The position numbers were made by a program, and so were the translations under genes. Shown here one piece after another: positions 43,971-52,435 of a DNA stretch of 64,000 nt (its first letter is position 1; the number at the start of each line of letters is the position of its first letter). The stretch is from Iodobacter arcticus (GTDB lineage: Bacteria > Pseudomonadota > Gammaproteobacteria > Burkholderiales > Chitinibacteraceae), in NCBI RefSeq assembly GCF_042664895.1, contig NZ_JBHTBQ010000031.1, positions 13,479 to 77,478 of the forward strand, read 5' to 3'. Under the pieces are notes generated by a model. It saw nothing but the letters and a program-made list of their open reading frames with translations, made no database searches and had not been told where the DNA came from.

Positions 43971-45845
43971 TTAAAGCGCGCCTTTCAATAGTGCCATCAC
44001 CATATAGGGTGTGGTATTGGCTTGGGCCAGCATGGCCGTGCCTGCCTGCTGCAAAATGCGGGCACGGGTGATGCTTCCGGTTTCGGCTGCAAAATCAGCA
44101 TCCCGGATGCGGCTGCGCGAGGTGCTTAGGTTTTCTAGCGAGTTTTGCATGCTCGATACCGCCCACATAAAGCGATTTTGGTAAGCCCCTAAGGCGCTGC
44201 GGGCGCTATTGACGCTATCTAATGCACTATCGAGTGAGGAGATGGCTTTTTGCGCGCTGGATGCCGTTAAAGTGTTTACCGAAGTAATGCCTGCGATGGT
44301 GGCGATTGCGGTGGCGAGGGTGATACCGGCGGTTAACCCTGCGTTTTCAGGGGCAGTTCCGGCAACGCTCAGGCCCTCTTCGCTAAAGCTTGTAAGCGTA
44401 ACCGTGCCGCGATTGCTGGCTGCACTGCCACTGCTGGTTGTTGCCCCCGTGATATTGCGTGTGACTGATCCACTGCTACTGGAAATGCTGGTGCTTGAAG
44501 CGCCGGGCGTATTGTCATTAAGCACCACCGTGCCGCCACCATCCAAAACACTAAAAGCACTCAGTGCGGCAGTTGTCAGCCCATTGCTTTGCGCCATCGA
44601 TATGGCACTGCTGAGCGCCGATGAAACCGTTGCCGCATTATTGCTCGCGCCAACGATATTTAAATCCACATGGCTGGCATCAATCACTGCCGATGCCAGT
44701 GCCGAATTGCGCACAGTAAAGCTGATTCCATTCACTGCAAACTGAGCACCCGCCCCTACACTGGCGGCAATATTAAAGGTGTTTTGAGCCGCCACCGCCG
44801 CCGTTCCCTGCGAGCCTACAGCTCCAGCTGCCAAGCCCGTTTGGCTAAGAAACGCCGCTTTATTGGCGGCTGCGGTTGCTGCATTAGCTACTGTGCCATT
44901 TAAGCCAATATTAATATTGCGGCCATCCGCAGCGCTGATCGTCATAATGCCGGCACTGGCGCTTGCTGTTACACCGGTTTGCGCTGCAAAGCCTGCAATT
45001 GCATTGGCAAGGTTAGTGCCTTGGCTGCCGGCATCCGTGCCCGCGCTCACCGAGCCAATATCAACGCCATTGATACTAAATGCAGCAATATTGCTAAATG
45101 AGCTAGGGGCTGCGCTGATTACTTTTGTGTTGGCGCTAGCGCTAGTACCTGACGTTGCGCTGCTTGCATTAATGGCCGCTGCAATTGCAAAAGCACTATC
45201 AGCCGTTTGCCCAGCAGCTGCGCCCAGTGTTGATGCGTTGACCGAAATATTATTTAGCAGCAAATCTCCAGCACTGAGCGTGGCCATGACCGCCTCGCTT
45301 TTAAGTGTTGCCTCAAAGGAGGAGCCGGTACTGCCTAAATGCGTGGTTTGCATATTGCTAATCGTGCTGATGCTAATTGCATCGCCTGAGTTTGCACCAA
45401 CATAAAAGGCGTGCGAATTAAAGCTCCCATCCAGCAACTTAATCCCATTGAAATGGCTAGAGCTGGCAATGCGTTGGATCTCTGCGCTGAGCTGCTGCAC
45501 CTCAGCATTAATCAGTTTGCGATCTGAGCTAGATACCGGCGCGTTGGCAGCCTGCACGGATAGCTCGCGCATACGCTGCAGATTGTCGCTGATACCGCTT
45601 ATTGCCCCCTCTGCGGTTTGCAACAAGGAAATCCCATCATTGGCATTACGAACCGCTTGGCGAGTGCCTTTGATTTGCGACGTCATACGGCTGCTAATCG
45701 CCAGCCCTGCAGCATCGTCTTGAGCATTATTGACGCGCAGGCCGGATGAAAGGCGATTTAAGGAAATAGCCAAAGCACTTTGCGACGTACTCAAACTACG
45801 CTGAGCATTCAATGCCATAAGGTTGGTGTTGAGATTGACAGCCAT
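43971..45845 (-). CDS. fliC: Flagellin with an enlarged central region
   Basis: Filament subunit of the flagellum, secreted without a signal peptide. The N-terminal D0/D1 (AVNLNTNLMALNAQRSL to about 175) and C-terminal D1/D0 (DSALDSVNSARSALGAYQNR to the end) are canonical. Between them are about 370 residues rich in Ala, Ser, Thr and Asn, including flagellin hook-like repeats (FSINGVDIGSVSAG, FAVNGISFTVRN). At 624 residues it is longer than most. It is far from other flagellar genes. A sigma-28 promoter lies upstream. No strong ribosome site is visible. Confidence 0.93.
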   Translation of the reverse strand: MAVNLNTNLMALNAQRSLSTSQSALAISLNRLSSGLRVNNAQDDAAGLAISSRMTSQIKGTRQAVRNANDGISLLQTAEGAISGISDNLQRMRELSVQAANAPVSSSDRKLINAEVQQLSAEIQRIASSSHFNGIKLLDGSFNSHAFYVGANSGDAISISTISNMQTTHLGSTGSSFEATLKSEAVMATLSAGDLLLNNISVNASTLGAAAGQTADSAFAIAAAINASSATSGTSASANTKVISAAPSSFSNIAAFSINGVDIGSVSAGTDAGSQGTNLANAIAGFAAQTGVTASASAGIMTISAADGRNINIGLNGTVANAATAAANKAAFLSQTGLAAGAVGSQGTAAVAAQNTFNIAASVGAGAQFAVNGISFTVRNSALASAVIDASHVDLNIVGASNNAATVSSALSSAISMAQSNGLTTAALSAFSVLDGGGTVVLNDNTPGASSTSISSSSGSVTRNITGATTSSGSAASNRGTVTLTSFSEEGLSVAGTAPENAGLTAGITLATAIATIAGITSVNTLTASSAQKAISSLDSALDSVNSARSALGAYQNRFMWAVSSMQNSLENLSTSRSRIRDADFAAETGSITRARILQQAGTAMLAQANTTPYMVMALLKGAL

Positions 45846-45904
45846 TGTTCTAATGTCACAGTCAGCATTTTTTCAAGACGAAATTACACTCATAGCCATC
45901 TGCT

Positions 45905-45931
45905 ATATCGGATAAATTGTGGCGTACTTTA
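45905..45931 (-). promoter_or_regulatory. Sigma-28 (FliA) promoter of the flagellin gene
   Basis: On the minus strand, TAAA (45931-45928), exactly 15 bases, then TCCGATAT (45912-45905), against the consensus TAAA-N15-GCCGATAA. Transcription would start near 45898, about 53 bases before the flagellin ATG. Confidence 0.65.
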
Positions 45932-46096
45932 GTTTTGAATTAGACGCGGCCGAGGTGAATGAAAACTGAGGAAATATGGCTGTGGATGGTTGTGTGCTTG
46001 AGCTGACTCAAGAGGCAGATTTTGGGTTGAGTGTAGGTGAGGGGCTAGCGTTATAACCTAGCCATGCGAAGGTTAAATTTGATATATAGGACTGGG

Positions 46097-46170
46097 TGCG
46101 AAATAGCTCCCTGAAATGATATGTCCATCATCCCCGAGTGTTTTTATCGGAGATTCAGCCATGTTATTGG
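46097..46170. repeat. Decayed copy of the GTCATTCCCGCG/ATCCCCGA repeat
   Basis: GCGAAATAGCTCCC, then CATCATCCCCGAGTGTTTTT and ATCGGAGATTCAGCC resemble parts of 34071-34187. It lies in the 451 bases between flagellin and the next gene, where I see nothing else apart from the flagellin promoter. Confidence 0.45.
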
Positions 46171-46296
46171 ATTTTCGCTGATCCGAAGTGAAGATTTAGG
46201 GGCGTAAATCTGAGACATAGTCTCTTCTGCTATACGGCTCAAGTTATCGTCACGCCCGCATTTTTGCCTTTAATCTTGATGTGATTCAAGATTGGC

Positions 46297-46941
46297 TCAA
46301 TTGATCATGGGTTGCTCACGTCGTAATTGCTGAAAACGCAGTGCCAATTCATCGCATTGCGCCGGTGTTGCCCCCGCATATTCACGCACCCAAGAGCAGA
46401 AAAATACCTCAAATGGGGTGAAGTAATCGCCGCCGCGTATGCTGCGTAGGGTGTTATTTGTTTTCATATCAAAATTAGCCGCTTCATCTTGTGGATTGGG
46501 TAGGCAGCCATTGGTATGAAAGGCCAGCTCACAGGCCCATGCCACATCGTTGATATGCGTTTGCACGCTACGATCAATGCCAGAGGTAAAGCTGTATCGG
46601 TCACGTTTTAGTATCTGAGTAATCGCAGCAGTCGCACCTACGTCAGATAGCCAGCTCACATCCTCATTAATCCACAGCAGCAAATTCACCATCCGCTCAT
46701 AAAACTGCTTCAACAGCGTATCGCCATCGCCTTTTTTAATGCCCCAGAACACCATAGCAAAGCGCGTTTCACGCTCCATCACGATAAATACATTATGGCG
46801 GGCCACTTTGATAGCGTGTAGCTGCCATGTCCATGGGCTAGCCGCTTCGGGCGCGGGAGTCGCCTCCAGCCATGATTCAACCTTACCCTTGCGGCGTGTT
46901 TCCAGCGCTTCTGCGGCTGCTTTTGAACAATAAAACTGCAT
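46297..46941 (-). CDS. Conserved hypothetical protein (DUF6933-like N-terminus)
   Basis: A 214-residue cytoplasmic protein. The N-terminal half (MQFYCSKAAAEAL ... WQLHAIKVARHNVFIVMERETRFAMVF) resembles small DUF6933-type domains, which look like nuclease- or toxin-associated folds but have no proven activity. The C-terminal half (about 130-214), with AWACELAFHTNGCLPNP, is not recognised. It has no signal peptide and no helix-turn-helix. AGGAGGAG stands right before the ATG, a strong ribosome site. It has no operon partner. Confidence 0.6.
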   Translation of the reverse strand: MQFYCSKAAAEALETRRKGKVESWLEATPAPEAASPWTWQLHAIKVARHNVFIVMERETRFAMVFWGIKKGDGDTLLKQFYERMVNLLLWINEDVSWLSDVGATAAITQILKRDRYSFTSGIDRSVQTHINDVAWACELAFHTNGCLPNPQDEAANFDMKTNNTLRSIRGGDYFTPFEVFFCSWVREYAGATPAQCDELALRFQQLRREQPMIN

Positions 46942-47050
46942 GTATAACTCCTCCTTTCCTAAAAACGACTCAAGCTTAACTTCAGTTTACGGTATTGATT
47001 TTATCAAGATAAGTTACGAGTCTATTTTTCTTTAAAAAGCTCATTAGGGT

Positions 47051-47071
47051 AAAGCCGCAAAGAGCGGCTTT
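47051..47071. terminator. Hairpin upstream of the tRNA-Met terminator
   Basis: AAAGCCGC / GCGGCTTT stem with a 5-base loop, in the 245-base gap between the hypothetical gene and tRNA-Met. Confidence 0.45.
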
Positions 47072-47126
47072 GTTGAGGAAATTAGTTGAGGAGTAAGCCA
47101 CCCAAGTGGTGTGCGATAGACGAAAA

Positions 47127-47157
47127 AAGCCCCGCAATCGTTAGATTTGCGGGGCTT
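47127..47157 (-). terminator. tRNA-Met terminator
   Basis: AAGCCCCGCAA / TTGCGGGGCTT, an 11-bp stem, followed on the minus strand by a T run. It lies 30 bases after the tRNA 3' end. A smaller stem, TCTCTGG/CCAGAGA, lies between them. Confidence 0.8.
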
Positions 47158-47186
47158 CTCTCTCTGGCGCTAACCAGAGAAGTATC

Positions 47187-47263
47187 TGGTGGCTATGGCG
47201 GGACTCGAACCTGCGACCCCAGCATTATGAGTGCTGTGCTCTAACCAACTGAGCTACATAGCC
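47187..47263 (-). tRNA. tRNA-Met (CAT), elongator type
   Basis: On the minus strand: acceptor GGCTATG pairing with CATAGCC, D arm AGCTCAGTTGGTTAGAGC, anticodon loop CTCATAA with anticodon CAT, and T arm CAGGTTCGAGTCCCG. A CCA end is encoded. The overall sequence is close to E. coli elongator metT/metU and has no initiator C1-A72 mismatch. A lysidine-modified tRNA-Ile2 also has CAT, but the body is of the Met type. Confidence 0.93.
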
Positions 47264-47341
47264 TTAAAGAGGGACGCATTATGGTTTCTTTTATTTTAGC
47301 TGTCAACACCGTTTATGAGAATTTGGCGATATTTTGTTGTT

Positions 47342-48682
47342 TTATTTTTTTGTGCTTTGCGGCGAGGTGGGGGCTTTGGTGATGGCTCTGCTGATAGCGG
47401 ATTGAATTTGTTCAAAATTAAATGGTTTTGCGATGAAATCATCCATGCCTGCTTCAAGGCAGGCAGAGCGATCATCGATAAGTGAATTTGCGGTGAGGGC
47501 GATGATCCATGGCTGTCCATAGCATTCTGGTTGTGCGCGTATGGCTCGGCAGGCGCTTAGTCCGTCCAGAACGGGCATGGATAAATCCATTAACACAACT
47601 GGGAAACGAATGATTTTTAGTATTTGCAGCGCCGCTTCGCCGTTGTCCACCACGGTGGCGCGTGCACCAGCTTGCTCAATACAGCGCTGGGCTACAAATT
47701 GGTTGACGGCGTTGTCTTCTGCAATGAGTACATGTAAATCAGAAGGCAATTGGGTGGGGGCGGTTTTGCCTGAGCGGAGAGGCGTGGCGCTTTCGCTGCT
47801 TTGCAGCGGTAAATGGATTAAAAAAACGCTGCCGGATCCGTATTCGCTTGTTAGCTGGATATCGCCGCCCATGAGTTCGATGATGCGCGAGACAATCGCC
47901 AGCCCTAGGCCGGTGCCTCCGTATTGGCGGGTGATCGTGCTATCGGCTTGTGAGAAGGGTTTAAATAATGTGGTGAGCTGTTCTTGCCTGATGCCTATAC
48001 CGCTATCGCTAACCTTGAGCGTGAGCGTTTTTTGTGATTGCTCTGCATGGATGGAAACGTAGCCGTGGGTGGTAAATTTTATTGCGTTGCCTAAGAGGTT
48101 TTGTAAAATTTGCCTTAGGCGTAGCGGGTCGCTTTTGATCCACTGCCCTACATTGCTGTTTATTTCTAATGTGAGTGATAGTTGTTTTTTGCTGGCGATA
48201 GGGTGGTAGAGCTTTACGATGTCGTGCAGTAATTCTGGCAGGTTAACTGGGGTGGATTCCAGCGTCATTTGGCTGGCTTCTAGTTTGGAGTAATCCAGAA
48301 TCTCGTTAATGAGCGTTAAAAGGGAATCGCCGCAGCGGCTGAGTGTGGCCAGCATACTGGCTTGCTCTTCGTTAAGCGGGCTGTGTTCCAATAATTGAGC
48401 AATGCCCAAAATGCCATTAAGCGGCGTGCGAATTTCGTGGCCCATGATGGCCAAAAAGCTACTTTTGGCCCGCGTGGCTGCCTGGCTGGCCTCAAGGGCG
48501 GCTTCAAGCTGCTCTGTTCTTTGTGCTACCCGTGCTTCCAGCTGATCGGCTAGTCGTTGCAAGGCTTGGTTGGCAGTGTAGAGATCTAGGCTTTTGGCTT
48601 CGAGCAGCGCTTCGGCTTCTTTGCGGGCCAACCTTTCTCTTTGGTTGCGTTTTTGTAGCCGCTGAAGTTCTTGTTCATCCAT
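47342..48682 (-). CDS. hnoK: Hybrid sensor histidine kinase paired with H-NOX
   Basis: Cytoplasmic hybrid kinase of 446 residues with no membrane helix. An N-terminal coiled coil (about 1-75) is followed by the HisKA domain with phosphorylation site SFLAIMGHEIRTPLNG (His about 82). The ATPase domain has NLLGNAIKFT and GGTGLGLAIV. A receiver domain at about 315-435 has the phospho-Asp in VVLMDLSMPVLDG. Its start overlaps the H-NOX stop. H-NOX proteins in such pairs bind NO and inhibit the kinase; downstream output here is unknown and no HPt or response-regulator gene is beside it. Confidence 0.92.
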   Translation of the reverse strand: MDEQELQRLQKRNQRERLARKEAEALLEAKSLDLYTANQALQRLADQLEARVAQRTEQLEAALEASQAATRAKSSFLAIMGHEIRTPLNGILGIAQLLEHSPLNEEQASMLATLSRCGDSLLTLINEILDYSKLEASQMTLESTPVNLPELLHDIVKLYHPIASKKQLSLTLEINSNVGQWIKSDPLRLRQILQNLLGNAIKFTTHGYVSIHAEQSQKTLTLKVSDSGIGIRQEQLTTLFKPFSQADSTITRQYGGTGLGLAIVSRIIELMGGDIQLTSEYGSGSVFLIHLPLQSSESATPLRSGKTAPTQLPSDLHVLIAEDNAVNQFVAQRCIEQAGARATVVDNGEAALQILKIIRFPVVLMDLSMPVLDGLSACRAIRAQPECYGQPWIIALTANSLIDDRSACLEAGMDDFIAKPFNFEQIQSAISRAITKAPTSPQSTKK

Positions 48683-49208
48683 GGCGGCTTAATTTAAAAA
48701 GATCGTAATCAGCGTGCTTTTCTGTGTCTAAAGTAATGGGCTGGCCAAAATAGCGGATACAGCCTGTGAGCAGGCCTTGGGCAAAGTCGCCCATTTTTCG
48801 TGGTGAATTGTATTTGAGGGTGAGGGCGTTTGGGCTTAAGCGTTCGGCGCTAAAGTGGGGTAGCTCCGCATCGGGATAAAGCTTCAGCACTTCGGCATGA
48901 ATAATTTGCTCTATGCCTTGTAAAAAATCTAAAGGGTCTTGTGCATCGGTAAAAAACGAGGGGTAGAGTGCTACAAAACGGCCAAACAGATGCTCGCCAA
49001 AAATCTGTAAGAGCTTAGCGACGGGTAATTGGGATTTCTCGCTTAGCGCGTTGACTAGGCTGATGATTTCGCTGTGCTGATAAGTGCCCACCGCCGTATA
49101 AATACCGCCGGATGGCAAATCAGTTTCATCCAGCAACTGATCTGCCATTGCATCGCCCCAGGTTTGCTCAACAAGCTCTAGAAACTCAGTAAAAATAATA
49201 CCTTTCAT
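48675..49208 (-). CDS. hnoX: H-NOX heme nitric oxide/oxygen-binding sensor
   Basis: Heme-binding gas sensor, a bacterial relative of the soluble guanylate cyclase heme domain. The 177-residue protein begins MKGIIFTEFLELVEQTWGD, as H-NOX proteins do. The proximal histidine is in EQIIHAEVLKLYPDAELP (about 103), and the heme-propionate motif Y-x-S-x-R is KYNSPRK (about 131-137). ATG 49208 has GGAG eight bases upstream; the frame is open ten codons further. No distal Tyr for O2 binding is obvious, which would suit an NO-selective sensor (inference). It overlaps the kinase gene. Confidence 0.93.
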   Translation of the reverse strand: MKGIIFTEFLELVEQTWGDAMADQLLDETDLPSGGIYTAVGTYQHSEIISLVNALSEKSQLPVAKLLQIFGEHLFGRFVALYPSFFTDAQDPLDFLQGIEQIIHAEVLKLYPDAELPHFSAERLSPNALTLKYNSPRKMGDFAQGLLTGCIRYFGQPITLDTEKHADYDLFKLSRHG

Positions 49209-49256
49209 GAGAGGGGCTCCGTGGTTGCGTCTCCTCAATATAGGGGCAAATTTTAC

Positions 49257-50414
49257 TTAAAGCTCGCCCGAGCGATCACGGCCGCCTAGGCCCGGTACGG
49301 TTTTGCCTTGCAGTTCTTTGGAGAAGGCGATGACTTTAAAAAGCTCGCCCATTTCGGCATTGCTGGTGAGTTTTTGTAGGGCGGTCGACATTCGCAGGTA
49401 TTCCACGCTGCCGATTTCCATTTGTGCTGCGCGGTCTAAAATGCCCGCGTCGATCAGGTAACTAGCTTGCGAGGTGTAGCCTTCAAGGCTCAGCCCCGCT
49501 TGATCTGCAGCATTATAAATCGCCGAAAAATCAACGTGACAGGTGATATCCGTTAGACCGGGTAAAAAGAAAGGATCGTGAATGCTGTGGTGGCGATAAT
49601 GGCCCATCAGCGTGCCCATGCTGCGCTCTGGGTGATAAAACTCGGAGGCTGGAAAGCCGTAATCAATCAGTAAAATCATGCCAAATTGCAGGCTGGCAGC
49701 TAATGCATTAATAAAGCCCTGAGCTTCCAGCTGGATTTCGGTGGTGTATTGCGGAATATGCGGAAAGCCTTCACAAGCGACTTCTAGCTTTAAATTTTCG
49801 ATGGTGCGGTGTTCAAAAGCCAGATCACCATTATTATCAACCACACCACATTGCAGCCAGTTATAGCCGTCAAAACGTACTAGCTCGCAAGGCATGGCGT
49901 CGAGCACTTCGTTGCCGACCATGACGCCTACAAATTGCTTAGGTAGCTCATCCAGCCAGCGGGTTTTGTGTGCTAGATGTGGTACAAGGGTTTGCAGCGT
50001 TTTACGCTGCCGCTCGCGTAATTCGCCTGATAGCTCCAGAATAAAGTATTCACTGGGTAGGGCATCAAGACGCTCTAATTCTAGTAAGATTTGTGCGGCA
50101 AGCTGTCCAGTACCTGCGCCAATTTCTAAGATATCACCACCGCATTCTTGCAATGCATGGGCCAGTGTATTGGCGATGCAGGTGCCAAATAGCGGCGATA
50201 TTTCTGGAGCGGTAACAAAATCGCCTGCGCCGCCAAATTTGGCCGCACCGCCGCTGTAATAGCCAAGGCCCGGTGTATACAAGGCCATACGCATGTAGTC
50301 GGCAAAAGAAATCCAGCCTCCCGATTCTTTAATCTGTTGGCGAATATGTAAGATTAAGGCTTGGCTGGCTTGCAGCGCATCAATGGATGGCGTGGGGAGT
50401 TGCGGATTAGTCAT
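49257..50414 (-). CDS. Class I SAM-dependent methyltransferase, MidA/NDUFAF7 family
   Basis: Bacterial homologue of MidA/NDUFAF7, which in mitochondria methylates an arginine of a complex I subunit; the bacterial target is unknown. In 385 residues it shows SFADYMRMALYTPGLGYYS and AGDFVTAPEISPLFG, the SAM-binding GGDILEIGAGTGQLA (about 88-102) and VGNEVLDAMPCEL. ATG 50414 gives MTNPQLPTPSIDAL. The frame is open for another 64 codons, but those overlap the divergent region. It lies back to back with the reductase gene. Confidence 0.9.
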   Translation of the reverse strand: MTNPQLPTPSIDALQASQALILHIRQQIKESGGWISFADYMRMALYTPGLGYYSGGAAKFGGAGDFVTAPEISPLFGTCIANTLAHALQECGGDILEIGAGTGQLAAQILLELERLDALPSEYFILELSGELRERQRKTLQTLVPHLAHKTRWLDELPKQFVGVMVGNEVLDAMPCELVRFDGYNWLQCGVVDNNGDLAFEHRTIENLKLEVACEGFPHIPQYTTEIQLEAQGFINALAASLQFGMILLIDYGFPASEFYHPERSMGTLMGHYRHHSIHDPFFLPGLTDITCHVDFSAIYNAADQAGLSLEGYTSQASYLIDAGILDRAAQMEIGSVEYLRMSTALQKLTSNAEMGELFKVIAFSKELQGKTVPGLGGRDRSGEL

Positions 50415-50597
50415 CGGGGCGGGAAAATCGCGGGCATAAAAACAATATTGTATGGGGCGAGGGAAGAATATGCAGCACAAAGTGGTATTGAATACCGTTG
50501 GAGCGGGAAATAGAACGTGGGTCGAGGGCTGTATGCAGTGCCAAGTCGCTGTTAAAACGAGCGCGGCGAGAAATAGAGTTTTGGGCAAGGAGTGGCT

Positions 50598-51335
50598 ATG
50601 CAGCAAAAAGTAGTATTGATTACCGGAGGGGCAAAAAGAGTCGGCGCAGGCTTGGCTCGATATTTACATACCCGTGGCTGGCAAGTGCTGCTGCACTATC
50701 GTTCATCCGCCATGGCCGCACAGCAGCTGGCTGATGAGCTAAACGCTATCCGTCCTGCTTCTGTAGTGCTGGCGCAATTAGATTTACTCGATACGCATCG
50801 CTTGCCCGAATTGGTAGCGGCTGCAATTGCTGCGTTTGGTCGGCTAGACGCTGTGGTGAACAATGCTTCGTCGTTTTTCCCAACCCCGATTGGTGAATTT
50901 AGCGAAATGGCTTGGTTGGATTTACTTGGCTCCAATTTAAAAGCCCCGCTGTTTCTAGCCCAAGCTGCTGCTGCGGAGCTTAAAAAAACGGGTGGTGCGA
51001 TTGTCTCTATCACCGATATCCACGCCGATCGCCCTTATAAGAATCACACTATTTATACCATCGCCAAAGCGGGCCTTGTGGCGATGACTAAATCTCTGGC
51101 CAGAGATATGGCCCCCGAAGTGCGCGTTAACGCCGTCGCCCCCGGCGCAAATATCTGGCCCGAAGGTGAATCTGTGTTTGATGACGCTGAGCGTGAACGC
51201 ATCATCGATACCATTCCTCTAGCCCGCAACGGCAGCCCCGATGATCTGGCGCAAGCCATTCACTTTTTGTTGGAAGCGCCTTATTTAACCGGGGTGATCT
51301 TGCCGGTGGATGGGGGGAGAAGCGTGGTGTTGTAG
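50598..51335 (+). CDS. folM: Pteridine reductase-like short-chain dehydrogenase (FolM type)
   Basis: NADPH-dependent short-chain dehydrogenase of the pteridine reductase type, probably reducing dihydromonapterin or dihydrofolate. It has 245 residues. The cofactor motif TGGAKRVGAGLARYL (about 9-23) has the TGxxxRxG variant typical of pteridine reductases. NNASSFFPTPI, the catalytic Asp/Tyr-Lys in ITDIHADRP...YTIAKAGL, and the late NAVAPGANIWPE complete it. The ATG at 50598 has AGGAG five bases upstream. It is divergent from the MidA-like gene. Confidence 0.88.
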   Translation: MQQKVVLITGGAKRVGAGLARYLHTRGWQVLLHYRSSAMAAQQLADELNAIRPASVVLAQLDLLDTHRLPELVAAAIAAFGRLDAVVNNASSFFPTPIGEFSEMAWLDLLGSNLKAPLFLAQAAAAELKKTGGAIVSITDIHADRPYKNHTIYTIAKAGLVAMTKSLARDMAPEVRVNAVAPGANIWPEGESVFDDAERERIIDTIPLARNGSPDDLAQAIHFLLEAPYLTGVILPVDGGRSVVL

Positions 51336-51454
51336 GGCTCGTCGTTACGGTGAGAATCTGGCCTTCGTCTTTGTGTTGCGTAAATAAAATCCCCGCAATA
51401 TCTACGGCAATCCGCTCTAATCGGGTAAAATCCGCATTAATTCAAGAATCTACA

Positions 51455-51475
51455 GCAGGGCGCGATGCGCCCTGC
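51455..51475. promoter_or_regulatory. Hairpin in the ttcA leader
   Basis: Perfect 9-bp stem GCAGGGCGC / GCGCCCTGC with a 3-base loop, 18 bases before the ttcA start. It may end the folM message or shape the ttcA leader. Confidence 0.45.
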
Positions 51476-51493
51476 TCTGCATTGGTGCCCCGT

Positions 51494-52435
51494 ATGACTG
51501 ATTCAACGCTTTCCGAAGTCGAAAAAAAACAGCAGTACAATTTCAATAAGCTCGCTAAACGCTTACGCCACAATGTCGGCGATGCGATCAATCATTTCAA
51601 TATGATCGAGGAAGGCGATAAGGTGATGGTTTGCCTGTCTGGAGGCAAAGACAGCTATACCATGCTGGATATCTTGCTGGGCTTACAAAAATCTGCGCCG
51701 ATTAACTTCAGCATCGTTGCGGTGAATTTGGATCAGAAACAGCCGGGTTTCCCAGAGGAAATCTTGCCGACGTATTTGGCGGGGATTGGCGTTGAGTACC
51801 GGATTATCGAGGAAGATACTTATAGCATCGTGACTCGGGTGATCGAAGAAGGCAAAACTACCTGTAGCCTGTGTTCGCGTTTACGCCGTGGCATCTTGTA
51901 CCGCGTAGCAGAGGAAATTGGCGCGACTAAGATTGCCTTGGGCCATCATCGTGACGATATTCTCAGCACACTATTCTTAAATATGTTTTACGGTGGCAAG
52001 CTAAAAGGTATGCCGCCTAAGCTGGTGTCGGATAACGGTAAGCATGTGGTGATTCGCCCGCTGGCGTATTGTAAAGAAAAAGACATTATTCGCTACGCGG
52101 ATGCCCGCGAGTTCCCTATTATTCCTTGTAATTTATGCGGCTCTCAGCCGAACTTACAGCGGCAAATTATTGCGGACATGCTGCGCGATTGGGATAAGCG
52201 CTTCCCTGGCCGTTTAGAAACGATGTTTACTGCCGTATGCAATGTGGTGCCTTCGCATTTGGCGGATCCTAAGCAGCATGACTTTGCCAATATCAAGGCC
52301 GATGGCCAGCCGCGAGCGGACGGGGATAAGGGGTTTGATAAGGAAGTCTTTAACGATCCGGCCCGCATTTCGATTATGGATAGCCGGGACAGCCGCAAGC
52401 CGATCCAAGTTGAAGCCGCCTGTGGAGAAGCCTGA
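51494..52435 (+). CDS. ttcA: tRNA 2-thiocytidine(32) synthetase TtcA
   Basis: ATP-dependent iron-sulfur enzyme that thiolates C32 of some tRNAs. The PP-loop is VCLSGGKDSYTMLD (about 53-66). The two CxxC pairs are CSLCSR and CNLCGS, which hold the [4Fe-4S] cluster. The ATG at 51494 gives MTDSTLSEVEKKQQYNFNKL, the usual start, and 313 residues. The frame opens 48 codons upstream but those are not TtcA-like. It overlaps the next gene by one base (TGATG). Confidence 0.94.
   Translation: MTDSTLSEVEKKQQYNFNKLAKRLRHNVGDAINHFNMIEEGDKVMVCLSGGKDSYTMLDILLGLQKSAPINFSIVAVNLDQKQPGFPEEILPTYLAGIGVEYRIIEEDTYSIVTRVIEEGKTTCSLCSRLRRGILYRVAEEIGATKIALGHHRDDILSTLFLNMFYGGKLKGMPPKLVSDNGKHVVIRPLAYCKEKDIIRYADAREFPIIPCNLCGSQPNLQRQIIADMLRDWDKRFPGRLETMFTAVCNVVPSHLADPKQHDFANIKADGQPRADGDKGFDKEVFNDPARISIMDSRDSRKPIQVEAACGEA

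Noticed and set aside
44209..45405. Plus-strand open frames of 178 and 180 codons opposite the flagellin gene
   Set aside because: They are low-complexity Ala/Val/Leu translations of the antisense of an Ala/Ser-rich gene; no start signals and no domain.
47187..47263. tRNA gene as attachment site of an integrated element
   Set aside because: No integrase, no repeated tRNA 3' end and no island boundaries beside it within the window.
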